From contig JADANN010000222.1 of NCBI GenBank assembly GCA_018806985.1, positions 1,006,001 through 1,070,000 of the forward strand: a DNA stretch of 64,000 bases. Reading direction: 5' to 3'. The stretch is from Angiostrongylus vasorum. Its lineage: Eukaryota > Nematoda > Chromadorea > Rhabditida > Metastrongylidae. The notes under the pieces were generated by a model. The model saw only the letters and a program-made list of their open reading frames with translations, was not told the origin of the DNA and searched no databases. The position numbers were made by a program, and so were the translations under genes. Shown in pieces: positions 10,081 to 23,020 of the stretch. Position 1 is the first letter of the stretch. Each line of letters starts with the position of its first letter.

Positions 10081-13000
10081 ATGTCCACGGCTTCGGAAGT
10101 GCCGTTTATTGATATCCCGTTACGAGATCCTTCGTTTACCAGAGCATTTCTAAAGTCCATTATTCGATACGGAGAAGCAGATTCTTTAGTGGGTTAAGCT
10201 TGCACACTTTTCCTTTCACTGCCTGAGCTGTGGTTATACTGTGGCTTGAAATCGATTTTTTACCCAGTTCTTCTTGCGCATGAACGAGAAGGCAACTGGT
10301 GTCATAATTCTGCACAACTTTACCTACTAAGCAATGCAGCCCACCATTTTATTTCTATTGGTTCATTGATGACATTGTTGTCATCGTATAGTACGAAAAC
10401 CTCACATAGTTTTCCCATACAGGTCGACTCAGAGATCGGCAAGACATTAGCATATTCGACGTTACCCGACCTCGTGCGATGTGTTCGTCATCAGCTTTTG
10501 TTGAAGGGGACAGATAAGGCAAGATCCATTGCATAGTGACTGCTTGCGGCTTGATGCAACAACAGTGAACTTTAGGGAACTGTGATCGCTTCCGTTTGCG
10601 GAAACTCGATCGACATTCTTCTCACATATTTGGCCGCTATCGACTTGGGTGCTATTGTTGTACCAGTGAATCCAGCATCGAAACAGTGCAAGTCTTCTGA
10701 ATTTAAAGTTTTTTCTATTAGAAAGTTTGCTAAGACGAGTCTGAGCGTACAGCTTTTCTATCAATTCCAAGCCGATTGGACTCTGTCAAGCACTTATTTC
10801 AAGTCTGTTTTTTACCGGTTTAGTAATGTAATTTTATCTTAGACGAAATTGAGAATTATTTGACGACGTGCAATGTACGGTACGTGCTCACCGAAAGCCA
10901 TTATGCAAAAAGAATGACTGGTATTCTACATCAATTCAAACACAGCTCCATTTCTATGATATTGCTGGAAGAGTTGTCAGAGGCAGAGCACGACGAACAA
11001 CAATTACAAGCCGGGGAGGAAATCTCACTTCAACCAGCAGTCGGAGATACTGTAAGCACGGTCAGCAAGGCTATGGCTAATGCTTGTTGGAATGCTCATC
11101 ATATATGCGTTCTAGTCGTTCTGGATTAAAAGTAACCCTTCAGAAATTTAAGTGTGTATATTACGGGAAAGTGTTTAGTTTAGTGAATAATTCTCTCTCT
11201 AATTCTAATTCTCTTTTTTTTCTTCTTTTTCTTTTTTTCTTAATTTATTCAGTTCAATTTATGAAGAAATTTTACAACTCTATTCTAATAATTCTTCTCT
11301 CTAGGCGTTCATTTTCTTTTCTTCTGGAACCACTGGACCACCGAAACCTATAAGACACAGCCATCGAAGCCTACTGGCACATCTTTGCCAACTCATGTGA
11401 GTTTTTGATAATGTTAAAATCGTTTTACAAGGAAACATTTTTTTGTCCTATATCATGTGATGCTGTTATTTATAAGAACGAATCATCATAAGATGAGAAT
11501 AAGAGAAGTTATTCATGTGGTCTATTCCTCCTGAATTCGAAAAATGTCACCAGACTTGCATTAGAGGACAAAAAACGCGAACTTGGTACCTTTAAGAAGT
11601 TGTCTCCTTTTTTCAGAGCCGATGATCCGGAGTCCAAAGTCGTTTGTCTTCGTCCTCCTCTTTTTTATTAGTTTCATTTTAACTCCATACTCCGAGAATG
11701 AAGGGCGCTTGTGGCGCAGTGGTTGAAGGCGCCACTGCGACGCACACGTGGGATCGATCCCCATGCCCATGGCCCACCAAGCCTTCCATCCCTTCGGGGT
11801 CGGCAAATTGATGCCAGAGGATGACCACAGCACTGGCTCGATACATCGGTAGGCCACCACGAGTCATTGTAAAGGACAGATATGCATTCAATCACCTCCA
11901 AACGGTGCTTAGTGAAGTAGAATGCGTGGCGTATCCCTCAAAGATCGATCAACGGCTTTATCCTTTATTTATCACTTAATCCGAGAAGCTATTAATTATT
12001 AAAACTAAGGTCAAATGGCAGTCGCTTTTTCAAACCTTGCTACGCTTTGAGCCTATTGATAATGATATCGACTGCTGTAGGATGGATTTTCCGCTAAAAA
12101 GAAATAATTATCTACGACCACTGTCTACCATTGAAACCGTAGTGCATAAAAGGCATCGCCAAATGTGGCTCCTTCATTTGGGAGGTGCTTTGCTGAAGAA
12201 GTTTCCATCGATACGACAACGAAGAAGCCATACAGAGAGGACGAACAACTGTGGACCATTGACTCGGATCATCGGCTGACAAAGACGACGTCGAAACGCT
12301 ACCTCAATAAACCCTCCCCAACATCTCGTTTTAGCTTAATAATCCGATAGCTCACTGATTGTTAATGTCGAAGTTAAAGGACGCTCTGTTTTTGAAAATT
12401 GCTACGCTAGCCTTTCTAGCCTTTAGTGTTTGTGTAAGGAAAATATGCGTTCGATCATCTCAACGATGCTGCGAAGAGGTTCTAATGCAAAAATGGATCC
12501 CTAAGGGCCTAATCGATGCCGTAGATTTTATCCCCAGCATTTACCTCTATAGTTTCGATTTCTTTCAGCTCTATTATGGATGCCAATTCTACTACTTATC
12601 CGTTCCCGCTCTCTCATGTCGGCGATAGAGTTCACGGAGTACTGCCTTATTTCCACGCAGGAGGCCTGCTTACTATCTTCTGCATGCTGTTTCAAGGCGC
12701 CACAGTGGTGATCAATAAAAAATGGAATCAAGAAAGATTCCTTCGAGTAATACAAGAGTACAAGGTGTTCTCTTTCTATTGACCAACCGACTAAAGCGAT
12801 GTTGATTAAGTGTTAAGTTTTCCGAGGTTCTCCGTAATGGGAAGATAGCGTATTTAGTAAAAAATTTTGCGTGTTGACTGTAAAAAATGTTGGGAGATAA
12901 ACTATTGCGCTGCGATATTATACGACATACGACAAAGCAATCACCATCACGAACCACTTTTTTGCCCAAAAAACTATCTTTGGTGCTATTCCAAAACCGA

Positions 13001-16000
13001 CCTTCCTTCAACTTCGGTATGACTGATCGATACGTATTCTTTCCTTGATAAGCTTTATATGAGGATAAATAATGTTTGCTTTCGATTAACATTTCAATGG
13101 TTTCGTCTTCATCAGAGCCGATGATCCGAGTCTATGATCCACTCTTGTTCGTGTTCACGAGCTGCACTGGAGTCGGGCCTTCATCATTGGAGCATCTCTT
13201 GAATGAGGCACACTCATCCGATGACGCCCTGTAAAAACACTACGACTGTTATCGATATTCGCGATTGTCAGGTCATAACCACTTACTTTTTTCCGGACAA
13301 TCAACACTGTAGAATTCGGTACTATTATCAATTAATTCAAAGCGTTACAATATTTCAATACCGACTTTCTTTTAACCTCGCTATGACTCATATCAATATG
13401 TAATCTTCCTTCAATAAGTTTACACTTTCACAATTAATTAGTCTTTTGCAATCACCGCTATCGATAACAACCATCCTGTACAAAAGGGCGTCGTCGGATG
13501 AGTATCCCTCATTCGATAGATTCTCCACTGAGAAAGACCTGACTCGACGCCACCTCGAGAACACTAATAACTGTGGCCCATCGGCTCGGATCACCGCCTC
13601 TGATGAAGACGAAAAGTCGAAACGTTATCCGAAAATAAACATTATTCATCAACGTAGTGTAAGCTAATGAAAGAAAGAGTGCATATCTTTGATACGTTCC
13701 AGATCACCACAATTAATATTGTGCTGCCTATTTTGGAGTTTCTCGTGAAACATCCATTGGTTAATTCTTTTGATTTGAGCTCACTCAGGTATGACGTATT
13801 ATTTAGAGATAATTGCATTGTTTTTTCTGTGAACAGAATATTTACTTACTTTCAGGACTGTATATGTCGGAGCTGCCAAATCTGACGAAAATCTTTTACG
13901 ATGCCTGAAACATCGCCTTCCTGGACTTCAGGATATTATCCAGTGTAACACTGTACATTGAATTTGAATCAGTGTAGATAATAGACTTGCCTCTATTTCA
14001 GTATTTGGAATGACTGAGACAGGAATGCTAATCTTTGTGACTCCATCTGCAAACTCAATTCTTTCCTCAGTGGGAAGAGCTATGCCTGGGGTTAAAGCGA
14101 AGGTTTGCCTTCATCGCCATAAAGCTGTGTTCAGAAGGCAAAAGAACATTTAGTAGAAAACCAGGGATGTAGGTAGTGTAAACGGCTTTTCCTTACTTTT
14201 CCAAGCGGCGACATTTTTAAGAAAAAAGAAAATCTTATAAAGTAGGATAATATTCTACAAACATGCGTCAACGTCTACTTTTTGTGTGGTTGCCTCAACA
14301 ATTCACCAACACTTCCTTAATGCCGCTTGTCCATTGAAAAACATTCCCCGAAAGATAACTTCAATGATGCTGAGATATTTGCAAAACTCCGGACCCGCAG
14401 GTGTTTGCGGTGGGAAACGGACGCGCTATTGTCCTTTTTTGGGGAGTAACGCGTTCACCACCATACCATGCGTGTCCTTCGTTTCGCCTGTCTTTCAGCT
14501 AGTTCTATTCCCGAAACAGGTTTTTTTTTGTTAAATACTGAGTGTAAAAAATCAGTTATGCGCGGACCACGCATAGAGCTATCATCACCAAATCTACCGT
14601 GAGATCCCAGCAGTTCTTGCATTTGACTCTTTTTCAGCCCTCCTTCAAGAATGAAGACGGTGTGAATTTCCCCTGTGGGTTCAGCCCAATGGCTGCTTGA
14701 TTGTTGCGTCGATCCCACCAGAATCTTGGGATAACTGTATTAGGGGTTCCTCACGCTTTCACCAGAGGTAGTCAATAGCACTAGCTGAGAGAAAGGCAAA
14801 GCAAGGGCCTCCGTAATGTAATGTGTAATGGGCGAGGTCCCAGAAAGGGAAGTCGTGGTTCTATCTGCCCCGGGGTCAGTTTTGCAAATACCTCATCTTC
14901 GTTATGATTGTATTTCACATTACATCTCTTCGGGTAAAAGATGATGAGTGGAAATTATCCTATTGAAAATCGTTCGTTGCCGTCGTTGACTTAAATGAAG
15001 TGCATCTTATTTAGGTAGTCAATGATGACGGCAAACAACTTGGACCCAATGAAATAGGTCAACTTTTACTACAGTCAAAGACAATGATGCAAGGCTACTT
15101 AGGAGAAGAAGAGTAGGCCACCGTACATAATTACGTCATAATTAATTCTACGTAAGGAAAAAGGTCCGACTTGAAAAAGAGCCGCCATTTGTCTCCCATT
15201 TTCATTCATTGCTGACTCAATGCAGTCAAAACCAACCTGCATTATACACGAAAAAATTCAAGACTCAAATTTCTTCCTGCGTTCACCACATTCAGTTTTT
15301 TCTGTTGCATAGGCTATCGTTTGAATACAAAAAGTGTAGCAAATAAATTCCAGGGAAGCAATCGGGCTTAACACGTGTTTAAGTCAGTGCGTCCACCTAT
15401 TTACTGATTATTTTGCAATAGTGCAACGGATATGAGAAGAACCTGGAACCTCAGTTAGACTTTTGAATCCGCCATCACTCTTAACAGCGTTCCATGTGCA
15501 ATTCACCACGCCAACCGAGATCCATGTTTTGCCTTTCGCTCAGTCAATTTTGATTTCACTTTAAGGGTGCTATCAAGCACCACTCGTCAACAGGAATCTG
15601 CCATGAAAAAAAACAGGCAGGAAACAAAAAATTAAATCATTTTACATGGATATCGATTTTCCTGTTTTATTATACAAATGGACAAGTGGTTTGACACTGG
15701 TGATCTATGCCGTATCGATCTCGATGGATTCGTCTACATTGTTGGAAGAACTAAAGACATGATAAAAAGTACGAGCATGGCAGGTGAGCGTGCCTCTGAT
15801 CTTTCACTCGCTCTGTTTATAACCAACCCCACTTGTTCGCTACTGACTACGACCACTGAAATCGTCGGTGTAGAGTGCACCTCATTGCGTCTTAGTCCGC
15901 CCACATTTTCCTGTGGACGTTTAAGCGCCGTGATATCCAGTTATAATGTTTCTTCTAACATTTCTCAAAAAAAGTGAAGTTTGATAGACTGCTCGTAGAA

Positions 16001-19000
16001 GCATTCATGAGAGAACCTCTGGCTGAAGATGTCTCAACTATTGTCTCTTATGGTTTCAAAGATATGCTGAAAGTGCGACGACTTCTGATCTGACTGGCGA
16101 AGCCATAATCCACAATTGTGTCCTAACTCATGCTTTCTCTCTTCACTTCTATAAGATGAACTATTTTCTATTTCACTGTTTTTCTTCAATGAGCAAATAG
16201 TGAGCATTTATTAACACACAACAGCTGACATTTCCACGCTTTAGAGTTCTTCAGTGCGTGGAAAGGTTGAATTGACGTGCAATCTACTCAGTCAAACACA
16301 TTCATAACCTCAACAAGTAAAAACTTAACCTACTTAGTCTTCCAGAATTGGTAAAGAGCAGCCGCACGGAGTATAACATGGGCGAGGAATGTGCCTGGGT
16401 TGTTGTGCATGGACGGTCATATAGGCGGTTACAAACTAGCTAGACTTTTAGTGTCCGGTGGTATTTCTATTACTTTTACCGAATTCTCTAGACCGGCCCT
16501 TTTTAAGCAAAGTTTTATAGCTGTACTTAGGCAGGATAGATGGGACGAAAGATTCTCGCTAGAATTATTGTTTTGGACCTTGGTTTTCCTTCCACATCTA
16601 TCTAAACGAGCTACAGTTTCGTAGCCATTCGAAATGGCTACTGGCCGCGCCACTTTCAAGGATTCCTTCTTCTGCTGCTTATCTGTGCATAGACTGGTGG
16701 CTGTTCAAAAGATATTTTTTACGAGCGCCATTTTTGATGTGTGAGGTGTGAGAGGAGAGGTAACGAATCGCTATATTTTCACTACTTGGCCTCTTTTTTG
16801 TTTCTCTCGCGTGGATGTTATGTTCTCTGGCTGCTCGTTCAATATCCTAGAGCATTTATCCATCTTTCCATCTCCTCTTGTGTGGAGCAGATGACAAAAC
16901 AATAATCCATGTATCTCCAGCAGAGTAGTGGCCGGAGACCGGGTACAAGGGCTTCAACTTTAGACATAGAGATAATGGTAAGGCTTGGTGCTAGTCGCTA
17001 GTGCCATTGCCAAGCCTCTAATTTTTGCGTAATATTTCACGTACTATCTAAAGATCGAGCAGTTTATGCACACCTATAGGAAGGCCATAAGGTGCTGAAT
17101 CAAAAAGCCATATATGTTTGTTACTCCTTCGTGTTGCTCAGGAAGTTCGTGGATGGGTTGCTCTGAGGGGGACTTTCGACTCGTTAGTACAAAGGACGCT
17201 AACGTCGAAGTACTCCACACTCCACTACATACGTGCTGTTAGGACGCGTGTTACGCAGATAATTCAAGAACATTTGAGTATTCTTGAGATGGCCTGGCAT
17301 GTGCTTCAGCAACTGGATGAGAATTAGGTTTATAAACCAAGCCATTCTATCGATAGGCCCGTCTACACAACTGATGGTGGGTCTAGCCTTGAAGGTTGAG
17401 GGGTTGATAGATGCCAGATCATCAGTGGATACTGACTTTTTATGAGTTTTGATATGTAGGTATAGGACGGACATGTTGGTAATTCGAATTTAAGTTTCGA
17501 AATAACTGATGGTTTTAAACCTATCGCGCGTCCCACTTTGACCCATTCGTTGCTTAATTTTTTGATATTTAATTTCGAATTCCAGATGATGAGCGATGAG
17601 GCGAAGCGTCTTCAAGATGTTTCTCCGTTATCCCAACTTCTATCGGACGAGGATTTACTACAAACTCTCCACTCCTATCACTAAGTGACAGCCTAGTAGT
17701 TTTGTTACCTTTCTCTTTTGATCCTGAGTGGTTAAAGACTCTGAGAGTTTCTTTCGAAAATATGCGAAATTTGATATCTACTTCGCCGTTGGAATCTCGC
17801 TCTCAAAAGAACGCTTGATGAAAAGGAGTACATAGCAATAGTAGTAGAAGTACACCTACCTCTCGTTCTCTTCTCTACTTTGTGTTTCAATCCTAGCATT
17901 GTTAAGGAGTTGATGTTAAAGCTCGTGCAAACTGTCCTAATCAAGATTATCTGCTGAGGTTGTAAAAGTGTTCGACCAAGTAGATTGAAAGTCGATTTGA
18001 CCTTCGCAAGCTCTGAAAAAGAGCGAAACCGCCGAAACATCAACTATTCTGCATTAATAAATCCTGTAATAGCCACCTCGCGTTTGATCATTGAAGAAAA
18101 ACTGTGATTTTTTGCGATCAATGCCGAGGTTAATAGGAAGTCGGTCCTGGGATTTGCATATTCCCCTCTTCATTACGTTTCATCCATGTCGACTCAACTT
18201 TACAGCAAATTATGTGACTGTTGCAACTCAGGTGAATCCATATGAAATCGAAGAAGCGATAAAACTGAATGTAGCTGGAGTGAGCGAGTGTGTTGTGGTC
18301 GCCGTGGACGATGAAACCGATGGACAACGACCAAAGGCGTTCATCGTCGGACAAGCCGATCCAAATGATGTTATTGAATTTGTCAGAGGTATGAGAACGT
18401 GCCAGTGAGAGACGAAATAGTGTTCTAAATATAGAAGTCGTTTCGGTTTTTTTTTAACCTGCTACTGAAACAAGAGATACTCATAGAGCTGCGATCGTCT
18501 CATTGCTTTTTCTTGTCACTTTCTATGTAGTAAATCAGTAACGGTGTTCTAATTTAATTCAAACCACTTCCAATTGCATAAATGCCTTTAATAAACAGTG
18601 ATGAACACGTCAAAGTTGTTTATGTGCTATTAAACAGAGGGCATGTAGGACACTGGCTAGGGGTGTCGCGGAATTCCCACGTGGTTAATAGTTTGACCCC
18701 GTGCCCTGAGCCAAGCACCACTTAATCTCTCCGGAGTGGGCAAATTGGCAACAGACTTGTCGAGAGGGTTAGAAAAACACTGGCACTGGATACATCAGTA
18801 GGCCAATACAAGTCGTTGTATAGACAAAACACCTCTCAGTCATCTTTACGATGCCATGAATCGATACGAATACATTGCGCACTCTTTAGGCATTGGTCAA
18901 CAACGAAAAGCTCATCCTTCCACATTACTTGCTCAGCATACATCCGTGTAGAATTTTGTGCCGAAATTCGGTATTTTGGTGATTGCATAAAACGTTAAAA

Positions 19001-19212
19001 TACGTTGACGCAGCTCCTAAGGCATAGGAAACTTCACTGACTATGTTATTGTACTTCTAAAACGAGAACGTACGAAGGGCAACTCGTTTCAGACACATTC
19101 ATCTCTGTACAAACATCTGTGCGCTGTGGAGATCGTTGACGCCATTCCTAGAACATCATCCGGGAAGGTGATGCGCTCTGTTCTCGCAGGTCGGGAAGAT
19201 ACCCCCAGATAG
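10081..19212 (+). CDS. Acyl-CoA synthetase / 4CL-like AMP-binding enzyme
   Basis: Activates a carboxylic acid via an acyl-adenylate and transfers it to CoA; substrate not predictable. Exons: 10081-10188, 10423-10518, 10576-10687, 10843-11051, 11305-11396, 12569-12764, 13703-13788, 13856-13944, 14002-14102, 15015 to ~15115, ~15677-15783, 18206-18388, 19093-19212. Family motifs appear in order: VDSEIGKTLAYSTL, AIDLGAIVVPVNPAS, the phosphate loop FSSGTTGPPKP (~11320), LPYFHAGGL, FGMTETGML (~14005), WFDTGDLCRIDLDGFVYIVG (~15686), GRTKDMIK, VNPYEIEEAI, DGQRPKAFIV and the catalytic-lysine segment PRTSSGK (~19150). Length is about 530 residues, as usual. No clear peroxisomal tripeptide at the C-terminus. 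Two introns use GC donors (10519 GCAAGA; 10688 GCAAGT). Oddities: exon 10 meets an in-frame TAG at ~15114 where the frame could otherwise continue, the acceptor before 15677 is not AG, and the phase from 18388 to 19093 does not match. A missed exon, sequence errors or decay are possible. Confidence 0.88.
11700..11965 (+). mobile_element. SINE1 copy (best copy)
   Basis: In intron 5 of the acyl-CoA synthetase gene. It begins with a tRNA-like head: GGCGCTTGTGGCGCAGTGG (A box) and GGGATCGATCCCC (B box, ~11751). The body has GCCCACCAAGCCTTCCATCC, ATACATCGGTAGGCCACCAC and GATATGCATTCAATCACCTC. The end is GATCGATCAACGGCTTTATC. No coding capacity, ~260 bp. This layout is that of a tRNA-derived SINE. 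Confidence 0.85.
12035..12335 (+). repeat. F5 repeat with terminal CTGANGA/GAAAC motif
   Basis: Shares words with copies at 13090-13650 and 20830-21020: ATTGATAATGATATCGACTG near its start, AACTGTGGACCATTGACTCG near its end, then the motif at 12276-12297 (CTGAC..., stem GAC/GTC, GAAAC) and CTCAATAAA. Non-coding. Its 3' part resembles the end of the PLE copies, so it may be PLE-derived or mobilised by PLEs. Confidence 0.65.
13090..13650. repeat. Two F5 copies as an inverted pair
   Basis: The left copy (13090-13440) reads on the minus strand and the right one (13440-13650) on the plus strand. Both end outward in CTGATGAAGACGA (13600-13623 on plus; about 13099-13115 on minus). Shared words: ACAATCGCGAATATCGATAA-like sequence and GGGCGTCGTCGGATGAGT versus GGGCGTCATCGGATGAGT. 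Within intron 6 of the acyl-CoA synthetase gene. Confidence 0.65.
14355..14960. mobile_element. SINE2 copies in opposite orientation
   Basis: Left (14355-14515) is minus: ATGCTGAGATATTTGCAAAA, CGCGTTCACCACCATACCAT, CTTTCAGCTAGTTCT. Right (about 14700-14960) is a diverged plus copy: CACTAGCTGAGAGAAAGGCA, then GTTTTGCAAATACCTCATC and TGTATTTCACATTACA. Both lie in intron 9 of the acyl-CoA synthetase gene. A further weak minus trace may lie at 15430-15600. Confidence 0.65.
16391..17475 (-). mobile_element. Penelope-like element RT remnant
   Basis: The minus strand encodes LYLHIKTHKKS, FKARPTISCVDGPIDRM and HMPGHLKNTQMFLNYL (17200-17474). This matches the conserved N-terminal RT block of PLEs (PKxHK, RPIvS...P). 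A second minus piece (16429-16659: AISNGYETVARLDR, LENSVKVIEIPPD) corresponds to the linker after the RT core, compare AISNGNEATNRVEQ in the PLE at 33551-34243. The RT catalytic core between these pieces is missing. Located in the large intron 11 of the acyl-CoA synthetase gene. Confidence 0.75.
17940..18060 (+). repeat. PLE-type 3' end with CTGANGA-like motif
   Basis: AAAGTCGATTTGACCTTCGC, then GCTCTGAAAAAGAGCG...CGCCGAAAC (18011-18038), then an AT-rich tail with AATAAA. It matches the 3' end of the PLE copy at 34590-35210 (TCAACTTGACCTTTCCAGGC and the CGCCGAAAC arm). Confidence 0.55.
18655..18840 (+). mobile_element. SINE1 copy, diverged
   Basis: GTGCCCTGAGCCAAGCACC, TCCGGAGTGGGCAAATTGGC, AGACTTGTCGAGAGGGTTAG, GGATACATCAGTAGGCCAAT and AAGTCGTTGTATAGACAAAA parallel the SINE1 body. 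The head is eroded. In the last intron of the acyl-CoA synthetase gene. Confidence 0.6.
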
Positions 19213-20830
19213 CCAACTGGCAAAATAGGTTCATGACATTGTTGTTGAGCTACTGCAGTGCATAAATTGTTTCTGTCACGTTTCATGCTGATCACTAGGT
19301 AACTGTCGGATCGCCATAATTACCGCTGTAATTGGGAGCTTTCTGTGTTGGAATCAAAACTGGCTTCCGATGCAGCGGTTAATCGTGCCATGGCAGCAGT
19401 AGTAGAGTGATTGTTTCATGCTCACATAGCCGACAATTATTTGTCACCCTAAAGCTGAAGACGTATAAATCTTACGTTTATTTAAAATTTACTCATTTGT
19501 TGTCCAACAGGAAATATCATCATTGATAGGCAGATTGCTGTTGCGGTTGAGTCTGATGTTTGGATATAATGCAAACTACAGAGAGGTTTACTAATTTACA
19601 TGTTTGATCATGCACTTCTTCGTGTTTCCATATAGCGGAAAAAAATGAACACGCATTACATTCGAGAACTCACCCAGAATGTCATCGGTCGACCTCTTCT
19701 GTCACCTGGAGGTGCTTCCCGCCATCTCCCGTCCCATTCGTGGCGTCTGAATCGATTACCGGTACAGTACTTCCAAATACCATCTTCTCCTTCATTTTTT
19801 TTTCTTATTACAATGATTATATATGCCATAAAGACATTCGACTGGCTATTCATTTGCTCATTTATTTAAAAAAAACCCCTAGATATCTAGTGTGCAGTTC
19901 CAAGCATTTCATTATCAATGCAGTCCTTCGAACTTTTCACGTTTAGGTTCGGCTCTTTAAGATTCGTCGTGTCCGATCGACTCCAGGTATAGCTGGGCTA
20001 GAGCATCTTCACTTTGATTGAAGAGAATATTTCACGTTTTTTACTGAATACTTAGCATTTCTGTTTGAATACAATGGCAGCGCTACATGACTGCAATAGC
20101 AACACTACAATGTAACAAGATACATAGGTTTCTTTTACGTGCTCAGATGAAAGTTGTTTGAGTACTGAGCTCAATAATAGAGTACAACAATAATTTAAAC
20201 TTCTTTATTTACTGTCTACTACAATTTTCACGGCAGGCTACTATGCGAAATCAACCACAATGATGCTGAGATACCGAGTTGAGGAAAAAAGCCTATTCGG
20301 CTAACGTTTTATCTTAACAATCCAAGGTATGGACGGATATATCAATGGCTTGCATGGAGCAACTGCACTTTAAGATGGAGGCGATTTCCGTACCACACAA
20401 AAATGTTTCGAGATGTCGCCATATTCGAAGTAGAGCACCACTATGAACAACGATTGCGCGAGAAAGAAACGAACGAATTCTTTAAAAGTTTAATTCTAAA
20501 CGTATTTGAATTTAAGAGAAAACTGTATAGTTCCCAATTAACACGATGGGATAAAATCTCTTCCAAAAATCTGTGTAGTTCCGAACCCTTGAAATACTGA
20601 AGTGGTCATGAAACTACCTCCACTTATCAAAAAACCAGTACCTGAGCCAGTTTTATGATACTACCACAGAATTTGTCGATTTCACTTTTTTGCATCGCTT
20701 CGGAATGCTTAAATATGTGTTACTCTAGCGGGCGTTGCAAACACTTTGAACTAATAACTAATTTGTAGTGGATTTCCAACACATTTTTTGCAACAAGTGT
20801 TTAAATTGCTGAACTTACACGAGCTTAGAA
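19213..20830. other. Intergenic with small repeat traces
   Basis: No gene recognised. A 40-codon exon-like frame at 19645-19764 (starts MNTHYIRELTQNVIGRPLL, GTACAG after its end) is unidentified. Traces: a SINE2 minus fragment near 20225-20275 (CACGGCAGGCTACTATGCG, ATGATGCTGAGAT) and a PLE-end word CTATTCGGCTAACGTTTTAT near 20290. Confidence 0.4.
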
Positions 20831-21020
20831 TAGATTTTGGAGATTTTTTAAATATTATCACCCTCTGAGCTAGCCGATAATGATATCGACTTCTGCAGGA
20901 TAGATTGTCCAGAAAGAAACAAATCGTTATCACCGGATAATCACTACTACCAACAATCATCGTTCTGTATAAAGGAACGTCGCCAGGTTAACGCGTATAC
21001 GAAAGGTTAAAGGTGCAAAT
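20830..21020 (+). repeat. F5 repeat copy, 3'-truncated
   Basis: GCCGATAATGATATCGACTT, CTGCAGGATAGATTGTCCAG and CGTTCTGTATAAAGGAACGT match the F5 copies at 12035 and 13440. The terminal CTGANGA motif is absent. Confidence 0.55.
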
Positions 21021-21999
21021 CGTAGCGATCACCTTGACTTATCTTTGGAGGGCTAGTCGAAAATATTCTAGGAGCTTTTCATGATGCTTAGACGAACACC
21101 AATACTACATGCAGGCCGTCTTCAACCCAAAAACAGATTTACTTACTTGGATACTTCGATGGACCGTCCTCATTCTCAGCACATCTTCGTTTCTTTTCCT
21201 CGCAATCGTCGTCCATGGTGGTGGTCCTATTCCAGCATGGTGCCGCATGCCTCATACCGTGATCTGTTAAATAACTGCAGCTGTGGGTACAGCTGATTAA
21301 CTTTGTTTAGGAACACGTCCGCCCAACGTGTAGGTGACCATCCTAGGGGACGTTTGCATTCTCGTGGAGTCCACTCTACAGTTCTTTTCGTCCATCTGTC
21401 GTCTGTTCTTCTCATTACGTGACAACTCATCTAATATTTCTCTGCCGATGCATATTCTTTTTGAAACTCGAAGATGTGACAGAGTTCGAAGATCAGAGCT
21501 TCGCATTCCGGCTAGATATTGAGATCTGCGAGTAGTGCGGAGTATTCTTAACGTGGTCGAAGCATCAGACCACGTCTCTGCAGCACAAAAGAGCGTTGGG
21601 AGAACCGTCGAATCGAAAAAGGTGAGCGCGGATATTCGGGTCCTTCAGCTGGTCGGTGGCTTCTTTGAATGACCCAAATGCGGCCCAAGCTACTCTCCAT
21701 TTTTTGTCTAGTTCCTCCTTCATGTTGTTTTTCATGTTCACTCTTCGCCCAAAGTACATGTGCAAGGTGGTCTCTGCAATCGGACAGCCATCCAGTTCAA
21801 TTTTTTCGCCTTCGCACCATGGGTTTTTCATGAACTAGGTCTTCTTCCTATTTATGCGTAGTCCGATTTTTTTTCTCGCTTCGTTGAGCTCGTTGATCAT
21901 TTTCTCTGCTTCATTGGCACTTCTTGAGAAAATGACGATCTCATCCGTGAAACGGTTTGATAGGAATATTCCATCAATACGTATGCCTTCCGTATGGTT

Positions 22000-23020
22000 G
22001 GAAGAAGTGTTGATGCTTGCTCATCGTGTGAGAACAGGCCAATCAGATACTTATGTATTGGAATGTTTACATAGTTTTCTTCTTGTTCAGCATACACGAG
22101 TTTAATATACAGCTTTTATTGGGCTAACGTTTCGAGAAAGTGCCTAAACGTTAGCAACGATAAAGTTTTATAACAAACTCAGGTGAACTTACGAGTATAG
22201 GAAATCTCTGTACTTTGTATTATAGGCCTCTTAATTATCTACCTATTTACAACGTCTGACCTGATGCATTTTCCAGATCCAGTGTTTTATATCATTTCTG
22301 AGATGAAGTTGATTGTCGATGGCCTTGTTTTCTAGACAGCCAAGTTCAGAAAGCCATTTTGACTAAGGTGGGCCACTTCGTAACTGCAGTAGAAAACTCC
22401 GCAGCAGTACGTAGTACTGGAAGAAAGAAGACATAGACGACATCGAAAGTATAACAAAATCCGTCTCTAGCAGCTCAGTAGAAGAAACCGAGGACATGAA
22501 AAATGTTCATGGATGACGGGAGTTGAATAAAAAGACGGAGAAGCAAAGTAACACCTTCTGTTGGATTTAAGGTTCTTCTTTTGTTAAATACTTTTAGAAC
22601 CTGATGCCACCTGCGGAATGGGAATAGTTTTACCAGATGAGCTTACTGGGCAACGAAGGAAAAGGTCAGAGAGGGAATTTGGAGTCGACGACCAGAGATT
22701 ATGAACGCTATCGAGAGGTCTAAAACGAGCACGTCATATGTTTTAACAATAGCTAATGGACAGGGGCCGCTAGCGATGGTGTTCGATGGAGGTCAAGCCA
22801 ACAGCAGTGTGAACAGATTCACGAGTGAAATATATAACAGAGAGTAATAAATGACTGTAGAAACCAATTGCATGCGTAAAAAATTTAAAAAAAATTAATA
22901 GAAAAATACCTCTTGTACTGTAACCTTACACCATTTTATAAGAGTTCAGAATTTGGAAGCAATGTTCTGGTTCGATCTCTGTTTTAACCAGGTAGAGGCT
23001 CAAATCGGGCCACATTACCG
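22000..23020. other. ~1 kb insertion inside RTE-B
   Basis: RTE-B homology stops at ~22000 and resumes at ~23020, in the middle of its RT. The insert includes a PLE-end-like word at 22110-22135 (TTATTGGGCTAACGTTTCGA) and otherwise unrecognised sequence without a long frame. The insert ends were not resolved. Confidence 0.5.
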
